Shown: positions 41,879 to 49,806 of the stretch, one piece after another
Layout of the letters: every line of letters starts with the position of its first letter
Numbering within the stretch: position 1 is the first letter of the stretch
Assembly: GCF_016865425.1 (NCBI RefSeq)
Contig: NZ_AP023355.1
Span: forward strand, 5,578,198-5,642,197
Source of the DNA: Actinocatenispora thailandica
GTDB taxonomy: Bacteria; Actinomycetota; Actinomycetes; Mycobacteriales; Micromonosporaceae
DNA: 64,000 nt
Reading direction: 5' to 3'
Program-made: the position numbers and the translations under genes
Notes under the pieces: model-generated
What the model saw: the letters and a program-made list of their open reading frames with translations, nothing else
Told to the model about the DNA's origin: nothing
The model's database searches: none

Positions 41879-44530
41879 TCAGTATGAAAGTGGACCACGG
41901 CCCGGACCCCAACCTTGGTTTCGTGCCATCCTTAGCGCCTCTGCACCGGCTGAACCGAGTCTTCTAATCCTCGCCCGACATTCTTCCTGCTTTTCCGTCT
42001 CACCGCATGCGCTATAGAGTCGGTCCATATTGATCAATGCAATAGCTTCGTTCCAGACGCTGCCAATTCTTCTAAACGCATCGATGGCGCTTGCGTACAG
42101 TTCCTCAGCGTCCAGAAGGCGGCCCTGCAACCTGAAAAAGTTCCCCTTATTCATGTACGCCATTCCAGCCAACAGATAGTCTTCTACTTCGTTTGCGACG
42201 CGTGCTGCTTCACCGAGCATGTCCATTGACGCTTGTACATGGCCCACGTGCCCAAGAGCGGTCCCCAACTGTCCCAAGGTCGCCGCTTCTGCTCTTTTTG
42301 CTCCGTTAGCGCGATGAATATAAAGGGCTTGGTCCAAAACCTCAATGGCGGCCGGATACTGCTTGTCTTCCCTCAGAGATGTTCCAAGATTGGTGAGCGC
42401 AAAGCCGAGTCCATAGGCGCTATTCGCCTCTGTATATAAACCGACCGCGCGTCGCAACATCGGAATTGTAGCCGGGGCATTCCCCTCAGCCCGCATCGAT
42501 TCAGAAAGGCCCGTTAGTACCCGCGCCTCACCTTCCTTGTCGCCAATCTCCTTGAAAATCTTTCTTGCTCGCAGAAATATTTCCTTGCCGCGAGAATATT
42601 CACGAAGAGAGTTATAGGCCAACCCAAGGTTGTTAAGCGCATCCGCTTCTCTCTTCCTGTCGCCACACATCTTGGCAATGGAAACGGCTGATTCGGAGAC
42701 ACTGATGACGGTGGGCCAGTCACCCCGCACGCAGAGGTACTGACATATGTCGATTGCCAAGGCCCAAGCGTCGCTAAGGGCTCCTATGTCGAGAGCCGCG
42801 CCAATACATGCGATCACGCTTGTATACTCACGTACGGCCCAATCGGTCGCGTCCTTAGCCGCGCTAAACAATTCATCGCCGTCTCGTAGTGAATTATCGT
42901 TGAGCCATCCGTTAAGTTGCTGGGTCGACTCAAGGTAGTACTCGAATAGCCGATGCAAGGCAGCGTCCTGATCGTCTCGGGTGTCCACATCGCGAGCAAC
43001 GTCGCGGCCATAGAGACGCAGGAGATCATGGAGCGTCCAAGCTCGTTGCTCCGGGTCTCGCGTAACTAGGTGGGAAGATTCAAGGCGCCTGAGTAAACGT
43101 CGCGCTTTCCCTTCACTAATGTCCAAGAGATACGCGGTCGACCGTAATGAAATTTTTTCCCCTGGATGAATTGACAGATATCGAAGGCACCTAGCAGATT
43201 CGACTGGAAGCCTCAGATACGAGCCTCGAAATACGGCGCGAATCTCTGAGTCTTCAAATTCAAGGCCCGCCAGCCTCTCGGCCTCTTCCTCAAATTCGGT
43301 GGCTAACTCAAGCGCGCTCAGATCATGATCATTCGCAAGAATCTGAGAAATCAAACGGAGGGCGATTGGTAGTCCACCGCACAGGTTCGCGAGCGACCGT
43401 AACCCCTCTTGCTGATCAACGAACCTCCGTTCGTGCACCTGTGCTAGCATTTCCATCGATCGATGCACGGAAAGCGTGGATAGACGAAAGCTCACTGAGT
43501 CGGGAATCCTCGGGCCAAGCGCATTACGCGAGGTTATGATGACGCGATGGATCCCCGGAGGCGGCAGGAGATCTTCGACTTGACGTACTTCTGCGACATT
43601 GTCAAACAATAGAAGCACAGGCCGTCCAGCTCGCGCTCTAGATTCCAGCAGGTCGCGATAAGCCATGAGATTAATCGCCGGCTCAGGATCGATGCGATCA
43701 ATGCCTAGGGCCAATAGCAGACCAGAAATTGCCTGAGGGGGCTCAATGAACTCCTTAGGGCTCTCCTCATACCCCTTAAAGTCCGCAATGATGGCCCCGC
43801 CTCCAAACCGCTGTTCTTGACAGGCATCGGACGCAGCTTCTAGAGCAAGCGCCGTCTTACCAACGCCGGGCATTCCTGTGATTACACCTACATGCGCAAA
43901 TTCAGGTTCAATTGACGGCTTGAGCAGGAAACTATTGACATCGCGCAGATCGTCTTCTCTGCCTACAAACCGATTTCCCATACCACTTGTAGATAGGATC
44001 TTACGAACAAAGATTGCATGTGGTGGCGTGAGAGTATTGTGCGTAGGCGGTATGCGTAAGTATTGAGCTCGAACAGACGCCATTGCTGGCTTGTCGAGCA
44101 CGGCCACTATTCGCTCAAGATGATAGATCTCGCAAGCGCACGCCGCTTGATCTTCTAACGTTTCGCGCTCAATTAGGGACAATTCTTGATTGGTCACAAA
44201 CGCGATCCCGGCAGCACCGTTTTCCGATACGCCAGCCAGATCCGATATGAACTTTGCTTTGACCTCTCGAAAGGGTCGTTGGCCGCGTGGAAAATAGACG
44301 GCCATGATCCACTTATGACCGTCCCTGTAGACCAGAGCATCTTTCTTCCCGTCAGGCCCTCCGAGCGGATGACTTGGGTCTAAACGGGAAAAGTCATCAT
44401 TCAATAATATTTGGGCAGCCAACCGTTCCGATGGCGCTTGTCCTGATGTCCACAGCCGCAACCGCTGCCATGTCTCGTCCCAACGCTCCTCCATACAGCT
44501 ATTCTGGCTTAGATGTCTGGAGTTTCGCAC
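41879..44530 (-). CDS. STAND NTPase: nuclease-like N-terminus, NB-ARC ATPase and TPR repeats
   Basis: The protein has 883 residues. Residues of about 30-110 (LAAQILLNDDFSRLDPSHPL, then GGPDGKKDALVYRDG, KWIMAVYFPRG and EVKAKFISDL) resemble a restriction-endonuclease-type fold, although the usual (E/Q)xK is not evident. NB-ARC follows: Walker A GMPGVGKTALALEA (about 218), Walker B RPVLLLFDNV (about 303), ITSRN sensor and GGLPIAL (about 383), then a winged helix (LHDLLRLYGRD). The C-terminal half is TPR repeats (ADALNNLGLAYNSLREYSRGKEIFLRA and several more). This is the architecture of NLR-like sensors used in phage defence. GC is far below the host average. A later ATG at 44494 is possible. Confidence 0.85.
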   Translation of the reverse strand: MRNSRHLSQNSCMEERWDETWQRLRLWTSGQAPSERLAAQILLNDDFSRLDPSHPLGGPDGKKDALVYRDGHKWIMAVYFPRGQRPFREVKAKFISDLAGVSENGAAGIAFVTNQELSLIERETLEDQAACACEIYHLERIVAVLDKPAMASVRAQYLRIPPTHNTLTPPHAIFVRKILSTSGMGNRFVGREDDLRDVNSFLLKPSIEPEFAHVGVITGMPGVGKTALALEAASDACQEQRFGGGAIIADFKGYEESPKEFIEPPQAISGLLLALGIDRIDPEPAINLMAYRDLLESRARAGRPVLLLFDNVAEVRQVEDLLPPPGIHRVIITSRNALGPRIPDSVSFRLSTLSVHRSMEMLAQVHERRFVDQQEGLRSLANLCGGLPIALRLISQILANDHDLSALELATEFEEEAERLAGLEFEDSEIRAVFRGSYLRLPVESARCLRYLSIHPGEKISLRSTAYLLDISEGKARRLLRRLESSHLVTRDPEQRAWTLHDLLRLYGRDVARDVDTRDDQDAALHRLFEYYLESTQQLNGWLNDNSLRDGDELFSAAKDATDWAVREYTSVIACIGAALDIGALSDAWALAIDICQYLCVRGDWPTVISVSESAVSIAKMCGDRKREADALNNLGLAYNSLREYSRGKEIFLRARKIFKEIGDKEGEARVLTGLSESMRAEGNAPATIPMLRRAVGLYTEANSAYGLGFALTNLGTSLREDKQYPAAIEVLDQALYIHRANGAKRAEAATLGQLGTALGHVGHVQASMDMLGEAARVANEVEDYLLAGMAYMNKGNFFRLQGRLLDAEELYASAIDAFRRIGSVWNEAIALINMDRLYSACGETEKQEECRARIRRLGSAGAEALRMARNQGWGPGRGPLSY

Positions 44531-44640
44531 CGTTGGAACTCGTAGACGGGGCCGCGGAGAAGGGGCGGCGAGGAGGGCTCAGGCACCCTCATCAGCGCCG
44601 GCGATCCAGATCATCCGTCATCTGGCGCCGTTTCTCCCCG

Positions 44641-45465
44641 TCAGACCCTCGCCGCATGCGCGATTCTCAGCCAGGTCTCGGTTCGGCCTAGTGATAGACC
44701 GAGGCTCCGGGCAAGCGCGGCGGCCGTCCTAACAGCGGGGATGAACCGCCCGCCTTTCATGGCGATCACTGCGACGTCGTACATCAGCTCACCGCCGATG
44801 CCCCGGGGGTCGATGAGGTACGGCCTGCCGGCTGGGCCGTACAGGATGTTCCAGGGCGACGCGTCTCCGTGGCAGAGGGCCGGAACGTGGTCGCAAGACA
44901 GGCTATCGAGCAAGGCGAGTGCTGCTCGACGCTCAGACGGCGGGGCGACGGCTCGGCCTGGCGGCAGGTCGGCAAGGTGGTCGTCCGTTAGACGGTCGCG
45001 GAGCCAGTCAACGAGGCTTGGCAATCCGGGCGGTGCCGGTCGGCCGATCAATGGGCGGAGCATCGCCCCGATGTGATCGGGACAAGGCAGCGTGTTGGCA
45101 TCGCCCAGTGGTGTGCCGGGCGTGATGAAGTCGAGGACCGTTGTCGTGCCGTGGGGTGTCGTCGCTGTCTCGCGCACTGCGGGCGAGACGTCGAGGGCTG
45201 CGAGGGCCGCTGCGACGGTGGCTTGTGCGGCGCCGTTGGGATCGGGGCTGTACCGGAACACAAGCGGCCGGGATGCGGTGTCCGCCTTGACGATGAGGCC
45301 GGACCGGGAGGGCATGACGCGGGTCGGTGTCGCCTCGTACCGGTCGCAGAATCGTTGGAGTTCGGCGGTTGCGCTGTCTGACCAGGTGCCGGCGACGTGG
45401 GGCCAGCGTGTGCGGACCTCGCGAATGACCTCGGCCGGGACGGTGAACGGGGCGGTGTCGGTCAT
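44641..45465 (-). CDS. Aminoglycoside/hydroxyurea-type phosphotransferase
   Basis: The 274-residue kinase has the catalytic loop ALCHGDASPWNILYG and metal-binding YLIDPRGIGGELMYDVAV. A DP(R/K)G in place of DFG/DxG, with GxxxYD after it, is typical of the APH(6)/hydroxyurea kinase group. An N-terminal lobe with VMPSRSGLIVKADT precedes it. Its ATG overlaps the TGA of the HAD gene (ATGA), which in turn overlaps the GntR gene, so three genes form one operon controlled by the element's regulator. Substrate unknown; antibiotic resistance is possible but unproven. Confidence 0.8.
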   Translation of the reverse strand: MTDTAPFTVPAEVIREVRTRWPHVAGTWSDSATAELQRFCDRYEATPTRVMPSRSGLIVKADTASRPLVFRYSPDPNGAAQATVAAALAALDVSPAVRETATTPHGTTTVLDFITPGTPLGDANTLPCPDHIGAMLRPLIGRPAPPGLPSLVDWLRDRLTDDHLADLPPGRAVAPPSERRAALALLDSLSCDHVPALCHGDASPWNILYGPAGRPYLIDPRGIGGELMYDVAVIAMKGGRFIPAVRTAAALARSLGLSLGRTETWLRIAHAARV

Positions 45466-46151
45466 GGCGTCGCCGTGCGGTCGGCGTGGGTGGCGCGGAT
45501 GGCGTCGGCTATCGCGTGCATGTCGTCGACGATGGCGGTGGCGTCGGTGAAGCGTTCGCGCTTGCCGGGTTTGTTGGCGTAGCCGATGCTGCGGGCGCCG
45601 GCGGCGTTGGCCGCGTCGAGGTCGGTCACGGAGTCTCCGATCAGCACGCACGAGGCCGGAGAGACCTTTTGACGCCGCGCTGCTTCCTGGATCGGCCAGG
45701 GGGCCGGTTTCATCCGGTCCGGCGCGGCGTGCGGTCGGCCGACGACATCGGCCACGTGATCGGTGAGCCGTTCGCGGGCGAGGTAGGCACGTACGGCACC
45801 GCCGGAGTTGTTGCTGACCATCACGACCGGCCGCCCGGCGGCACGAGCAGCGTCGAGCACAGCGCGGCATCCGGGCGTCGGCTCGGCGGTGCCGGCCGCA
45901 GCGACCTCGGCTTCAGTGAGCCATCGTTCGGCGGCGTCCGCCTGGCCTGCATCCGCAACAACCGCAGCGGCGTACAGCGCGAGCGGGTCGAACGGGTCGG
46001 CTCCGTCGACCGGTACGCCGATCCGCGCGAGGTATGCGCGGAAGTCTGCGGCGATCTCGCGGGCGGGACGGCCGGCGAACAGGTGGCAGGTCGGCCCGTC
46101 GAAATCGAGCAAGATGACCTCGACCGCGAGCGCGGCGGCGACCGCGGTCAT
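45462..46151 (-). CDS. HAD-superfamily hydrolase (phosphatase)
   Basis: The protein has 229 residues. HAD motif I is ILLDFDGPT, motif II MVSNNSGGAVRAYL, motif III KPAPWPIQEAAR, motif IV LIGDSVTDLDAANAAG, and a cap domain lies between motifs I and II. This is a phosphoglycolate-phosphatase-like enzyme of the HAD IA type. Its ATG overlaps the TGA of the GntR gene. The pairing with a phosphotransferase suggests a kinase/phosphatase couple acting on one small molecule. Confidence 0.87.
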   Translation of the reverse strand: MTAVAAALAVEVILLDFDGPTCHLFAGRPAREIAADFRAYLARIGVPVDGADPFDPLALYAAAVVADAGQADAAERWLTEAEVAAAGTAEPTPGCRAVLDAARAAGRPVVMVSNNSGGAVRAYLARERLTDHVADVVGRPHAAPDRMKPAPWPIQEAARRQKVSPASCVLIGDSVTDLDAANAAGARSIGYANKPGKRERFTDATAIVDDMHAIADAIRATHADRTATP

Positions 46152-47014
46152 AGCGGGTAGTCCTTCGCGATCGTCTCCCACCGCGTGTTGAACCACTGCT
46201 GTAGCTGGTCGATGAACTCGCGGGAGATCGACGTGTCGCCGTCGGTGTCGGCGAAGTGGAACAGCTCGCTGTCCTTGCCCAGCACGTCGCGGATGACCGT
46301 CGGCGTGCCGTCGATGCTGACCCGGTTGTCCACCACCTGGTACAAGCCGAAGAACGCCTCGGTGCCGTTCAGGACGTACAGCTTGAACGACGGCGGCATG
46401 TCGTGCGTACGGACCTCCACCCGGGCGCTGTGCACCAAGCCCATCGTGGCCAGCTCGTGCACCGCCTCGGTGATGCCCTCCACCGACCGGCGCACGATGC
46501 GATCCGCGCGTGCCCGTACGGCCGGGTCATCCTCGCCGGTCTCCGCGTTCGACGGCAGCGAGGTCGGCCGGTCCAGGTCGGACAGCAGGAGCCGGATGGC
46601 GATCGACTCCGGGGTGAGGCGACCGGCGCGCACCTTGTCCAGCGGCTCGGCCAGCGCACCGTTCAGCGTCTCGCCGGAGAAGCCGGCGAAGTCGATGGAC
46701 ACGTGCGCGCGCTGAAACGCCGCCTCGATGTGCGGGCGCAGGCCGACGGCGCGCTCGGTGCGCTGCCGGACGAACACGCCACTCCCCTGCCGGCTCACCG
46801 TCAGGTTCTCCGCATGCAGCAGGGCAAGGCCGCGCTTGACCGTCTCGCGGGCCACGTTGTACCGGGCCGCGAGGTCGTTCTGTGAGGGCAGCTTGTCCCC
46901 CGGCGCGAGCTTGCCCGTCAGGATCGCCGCCCGGAGGGCGTTCGCGATCTGTTGCGCCGGTGACCGGGGGTCGTCGGGGTCGAGGTCCGCTAGCTGATCG
47001 CTCTGCGTCGGCAT
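46148..47014 (-). CDS. GntR-family regulator (KorSA-like)
   Basis: The protein is about 288 residues long. The N-terminal winged helix reads RSPAQQIANALRAAILTGKL then KLPSQNDLAARYNVARETVKRGLALL and QGSGVFVRQRT. The C-terminal half (about 190 residues) is a UTRA-like or element-specific ligand domain. In pSAM2-type elements the GntR repressor KorSA silences excision, replication and transfer. Here the gene faces a 330-base region carrying several TGGCTAGCCA-like sites. I favour ATG 47014 (MPTQSDQLAD); an ATG at 47026 is in frame. It starts the GntR-HAD-APH operon. Confidence 0.88.
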   Translation of the reverse strand: MPTQSDQLADLDPDDPRSPAQQIANALRAAILTGKLAPGDKLPSQNDLAARYNVARETVKRGLALLHAENLTVSRQGSGVFVRQRTERAVGLRPHIEAAFQRAHVSIDFAGFSGETLNGALAEPLDKVRAGRLTPESIAIRLLLSDLDRPTSLPSNAETGEDDPAVRARADRIVRRSVEGITEAVHELATMGLVHSARVEVRTHDMPPSFKLYVLNGTEAFFGLYQVVDNRVSIDGTPTVIRDVLGKDSELFHFADTDGDTSISREFIDQLQQWFNTRWETIAKDYPL

Positions 47015-47026
47015 GCCGCACAGCAT

Positions 47027-47356
47027 ACGGCCTGACTAGCCAAGATGGCTAAATTCCTCTCCACTGCTTGACATGGCTAGCCATGTTGGCCATGTTGTTC
47101 TCAGTTCCGAGATGGCTAGCCAAGCCGGCCAGATCGGAGCGGCCGGCAGGCCATGGCAGAAGACGTTTCGTGCTGCCCGCTGACCTGCCGTGCGCAGGGC
47201 TTTTGACAACTGGATCGGGTCACCGCCTCCCACCGAAAAGGCGGCACCGGCGGACAAACGGGTCCGCCGCGCTTGACGTAGCAGACACCCCCGGTGCGAG
47301 TCGGGGGCAAGCGCTGACCTGCCCAAACGGGCGGGACGAACCGTCAGGAGTCGCTG
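47027..47356. promoter_or_regulatory. AICE control region with GntR operators and divergent promoters
   Basis: There is no gene. TTGACA (47068-47073) is followed 17-18 bases later by TGTTGT-like sequence, giving a rightward promoter. Across it lie ATGGCTAGCCAT (47073-47084), CCATGTTGGCCATG, GATGGCTAGCCA (47111-47122) and half sites ACTAGCCAAGATGGCTAA (47035-47052). Repeated TGGCTAGCCA centres are consistent with cooperative binding by the GntR protein encoded next door. Confidence 0.75.
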
Positions 47357-47815
47357 ATGTTGTCTCAGCTCGCCGTGTTTGGCGCCGCGTTCGCCGCGTT
47401 GTTCGTCGGTCACCAGCTGTCAGACCACTGGATCCAGACCGACCGGCAGGCGGCGCGTAAGGCGTTGCCGGGCTGGCCCGGCCGCATCGCCTGTACCTGG
47501 CACGTGGCCACCTACACCGCCACCTGCGCGGTCCTGCTCGTCGCGCTGCACCTGGCCGTGGCTCTGCCGTTGCCGCCGGCCGGCACCGCCGCCGGGCTGG
47601 CCGTTTCCGGCGTCACGCACTGGCTGATCGACCGGCGTTGGCCGCTGATCTGGCTGGCCGAACGCACCGGTTCCCGCGCGTTCGTGCGGATGGGCGCACC
47701 GCGGCCCGGCCACGACGACAACCCGACGCTCGGCACCGGCGCCTACGCGCTCGACCAGTCCGCTCATTACCTGTTTCTGTTCGTGGCCGCGTTGATCCTC
47801 GCCGCGTGCGCCTAA
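47357..47815 (+). CDS. Small integral membrane protein (DUF3307-like), AICE
   Basis: The 152-residue protein has about four hydrophobic segments. HQLSDHWIQTDRQAARK near the N-terminus and HWLIDRRWP in the middle, with a final DQSAHYLFLFVAAL, resemble the DUF3307 pattern of His/Asp motifs in membrane helices. It is the first gene of the rightward transfer/replication cluster and has GGAG before the ATG. A role in transfer or spread is guessed from location. Confidence 0.78.
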   Translation: MLSQLAVFGAAFAALFVGHQLSDHWIQTDRQAARKALPGWPGRIACTWHVATYTATCAVLLVALHLAVALPLPPAGTAAGLAVSGVTHWLIDRRWPLIWLAERTGSRAFVRMGAPRPGHDDNPTLGTGAYALDQSAHYLFLFVAALILAACA

Positions 47816-47911
47816 CCCAACCTCGCCCGACCTGGCAGGCACTCACGTTCGAGCCGTGAGCGGGCACGCAGCGCCGATACCGGTTGGCGCACAAGCGAAA
47901 GAGAGCTCCTG

Positions 47912-48169
47912 ATGTACGACGAGGTGTATGAGACTGACGAGCCCGAGGACGACGAGCCGTCGGCGGCTGACCTGGCCGCGATCGAAGACGAGCAAGAGGT
48001 CATCGAGGCGGAGATCGCGCTCACCGACGCGGAGATCCGGCTGATCACAGTCGGCCGGCGCAAGGCATCGGAGCTGGACTGGCAGCGGTATCGGTCGGCG
48101 CAGCGCGCGGTACTGGCCGCGTGGCTGCGGCTGGCGATCATGCGTCGGTTCGGGACGCGGGCGGCGTGA
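47912..48169 (+). CDS. Small acidic AICE protein (DUF6284-like)
   Basis: This 85-residue protein has a strongly acidic first half (MYDEVYETDEPEDDEPSAAD, then IEDEQEVIEAEIALTDAEI) and a basic second half (WLRLAIMRRFG). It is probably helical. Proteins like this occur at the same place in other actinomycete integrative elements. The TGA overlaps the next ATG. No function known. Confidence 0.75.
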   Translation: MYDEVYETDEPEDDEPSAADLAAIEDEQEVIEAEIALTDAEIRLITVGRRKASELDWQRYRSAQRAVLAAWLRLAIMRRFGTRAA

Positions 48170-48558
48170 TGAGCCGCTCGTCGCGGATCCGAGCCCGCTA
48201 CATCGATCCCGACGGCGACCGGTACGGCATCCCGACGTTCTGTTGGGGTCTGGCCCCACCGGGACTGGCTACCCGCCGGCAGCTACGCGCGATGAGCCTT
48301 CGACCGGGCGGGCATGCTCCGGTCGCTCAGATCATGTGGCACGGCGTCGGCGGCGACCGGTTCGCACTGCTGTATCCGATCGCCACGGCCAAACCGAAGC
48401 GGACCGCCACCGCGCGCCAGCTGGCCGCGCTGGTCAAGGCGAACGCCGCGCGGCGCACCTGCCCCGAATGCGGGCACCTCACCGAATACGTCATCCCATC
48501 GCGGTTCGGGTGCTGCCTGGACTGCGAGTACGGGCCAGCGGAAGGAACCGCAGCGTGA
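48169..48558 (+). CDS. RRQL-motif zinc-binding protein, AICE
   Basis: The 129-residue protein carries LATRRQLRAMSLRPGG and, after KPKRTATARQLAALVKANAARR, a zinc ribbon TCPECGHLTEYVIPSRFGCCLDCEYG. Such proteins are widespread in AICEs and probably bind nucleic acid. ATG overlaps the TGA of the preceding gene and GTG of the next gene overlaps its own TGA, so it is in the middle of a coupled operon. Confidence 0.82.
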   Translation: MSRSSRIRARYIDPDGDRYGIPTFCWGLAPPGLATRRQLRAMSLRPGGHAPVAQIMWHGVGGDRFALLYPIATAKPKRTATARQLAALVKANAARRTCPECGHLTEYVIPSRFGCCLDCEYGPAEGTAA

Positions 48559-48764
48559 GTCTGGCGATCTTCGGTCTGTTGCTGCTGGTGACAGCGGTGC
48601 TGCTCGGCTGGAAGAAGACACGGTCGGCGGCGGCGGTCATCGTCGGTGTGCTGCTGGGCGTGGTCATCGCCGGTTCGAACGGCGCGATGGCGCACGCCGC
48701 GCACGGAACTGTGGATGCGATCCGCTCCGGTCTGGACTCGATCGGCGCGTGGATCCTGTCGTGA
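48555..48764 (+). CDS. Small membrane protein, AICE (Spd-like)
   Basis: This 69-residue protein has two predicted membrane helices (LAIFGLLLLVTAVLLGW and AAAVIVGVLLGVVIAGS) and a short soluble tail. It starts at GTG overlapping the previous stop. Similar tiny membrane proteins accompany TraB in streptomycete plasmids and help intramycelial spreading, hence the comparison with Spd proteins. Confidence 0.72.
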   Translation: MSLAIFGLLLLVTAVLLGWKKTRSAAAVIVGVLLGVVIAGSNGAMAHAAHGTVDAIRSGLDSIGAWILS

Positions 48765-48822
48765 ATGTCAGCAACCCCAACGAACGACGTCTGTCCTGTT
48801 CGGACAGTAAGGAGATCAAACG

Positions 48823-49719
48823 ATGAGTACCGCTACCACGGAACCGCGCCGGCAGCGTCGCCCGAAACCGCGTTCGGCGTACCGCCGATCGCTGCCGGAG
48901 CTGCTCGACGCGGCCCGCAAGCTCGTCGACGAGCGCGGCGAGGTTCCCTCGCAGAACGAGCTGACTCGACTGCTGCACATCGGAGCGCCGAAGGCGCGCG
49001 AGGTACACGCGGCGCTGCTGCGCCCGGACCTGCACGTCGTACCCGACGCTGCGACCGAGCCGGACCCCGAGCCGGCGACCAACGAGCCGGACACAGTCGA
49101 CGAGCTGGACGCTGAGCCCGACGGCACCACCGCCGGCACCACGACCGAGCCGGATCCGACCGATCCGTCAGCCTTGACCGACGACGAGCCTCCGCCGCAG
49201 GAAGACACCAATACAGCACCGGAGCCAAGTACTGCCCCTGGGCCGGTCAGCTCGACCGCTGAGCCGCACGAGGTACCCGACGAGCCCGCGCACAAGCGGC
49301 GCACGGTGTCGGTGCTGCCGGTCATGGCGCTGACGCTGCCGGCTCTCGTCGCGGTGTGGTCTGGCTGGGTCTCGCTCGGTGCCATGGCTGGTTTCGGGGT
49401 CGTGCACCCGCTGCCCGGCATCGCGGATCACCTGACGCTCAACACCGCGATCACGCTGCCGATTGGTGTCGAGGTCTACGCCGCGTACGCGCTCTACGTG
49501 TGGCTCACGGTCGGGATTCCAGCCCGCGCGCGGAAGTTCGCGAAGGTGTCCGCGATCGCGTCGCTGATCACCGGCGCCGCCGGGCAGGTCACATACCACC
49601 TGCTGTCGGCCGCGCACTTCACGCACGCCCCGTGGCCGGTGACGATGCTCGTCGCCTGCCTCCCGGTCGCTGTGCTCGGGATGGGCGCGGCGCTGGCGCA
49701 CTTGGTGCGCTCCGAGTAG
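48823..49719 (+). CDS. HTH plus membrane protein, AICE (SpdB-like)
   Basis: The protein has 298 residues. The N-terminus (LPELLDAARKLVDERGEVPSQ then NELTRLLHIGAPKAREVHAAL) is a DNA-binding-like helical domain. A Pro/Glu/Thr-rich spacer of about 70 residues follows, then four hydrophobic segments (SVLPVMALTLPALVAVWSGW and more). This is the usual shape of the AICE membrane protein encoded just before the FtsK-like gene, thought to aid plasmid spread. A CTGTCC-N5-GGACAG palindrome (48791-48807) sits just upstream of its Shine-Dalgarno. Confidence 0.8.
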   Translation: MSTATTEPRRQRRPKPRSAYRRSLPELLDAARKLVDERGEVPSQNELTRLLHIGAPKAREVHAALLRPDLHVVPDAATEPDPEPATNEPDTVDELDAEPDGTTAGTTTEPDPTDPSALTDDEPPPQEDTNTAPEPSTAPGPVSSTAEPHEVPDEPAHKRRTVSVLPVMALTLPALVAVWSGWVSLGAMAGFGVVHPLPGIADHLTLNTAITLPIGVEVYAAYALYVWLTVGIPARARKFAKVSAIASLITGAAGQVTYHLLSAAHFTHAPWPVTMLVACLPVAVLGMGAALAHLVRSE

Positions 49720-49806
49720 TTCCGCCCGGGACACGGCCTCACGGCCTAGGAAACCCGGCCGTGTCCCGGCCCCTCCACCCATCACCAGACAGGCGAGGAG
49801 CCTTCA

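Noticed and set aside
47068-47460. Plus-strand frame across the AICE control region
   Set aside because: It spans operators and promoter and overlaps the DUF3307-like gene in another frame.
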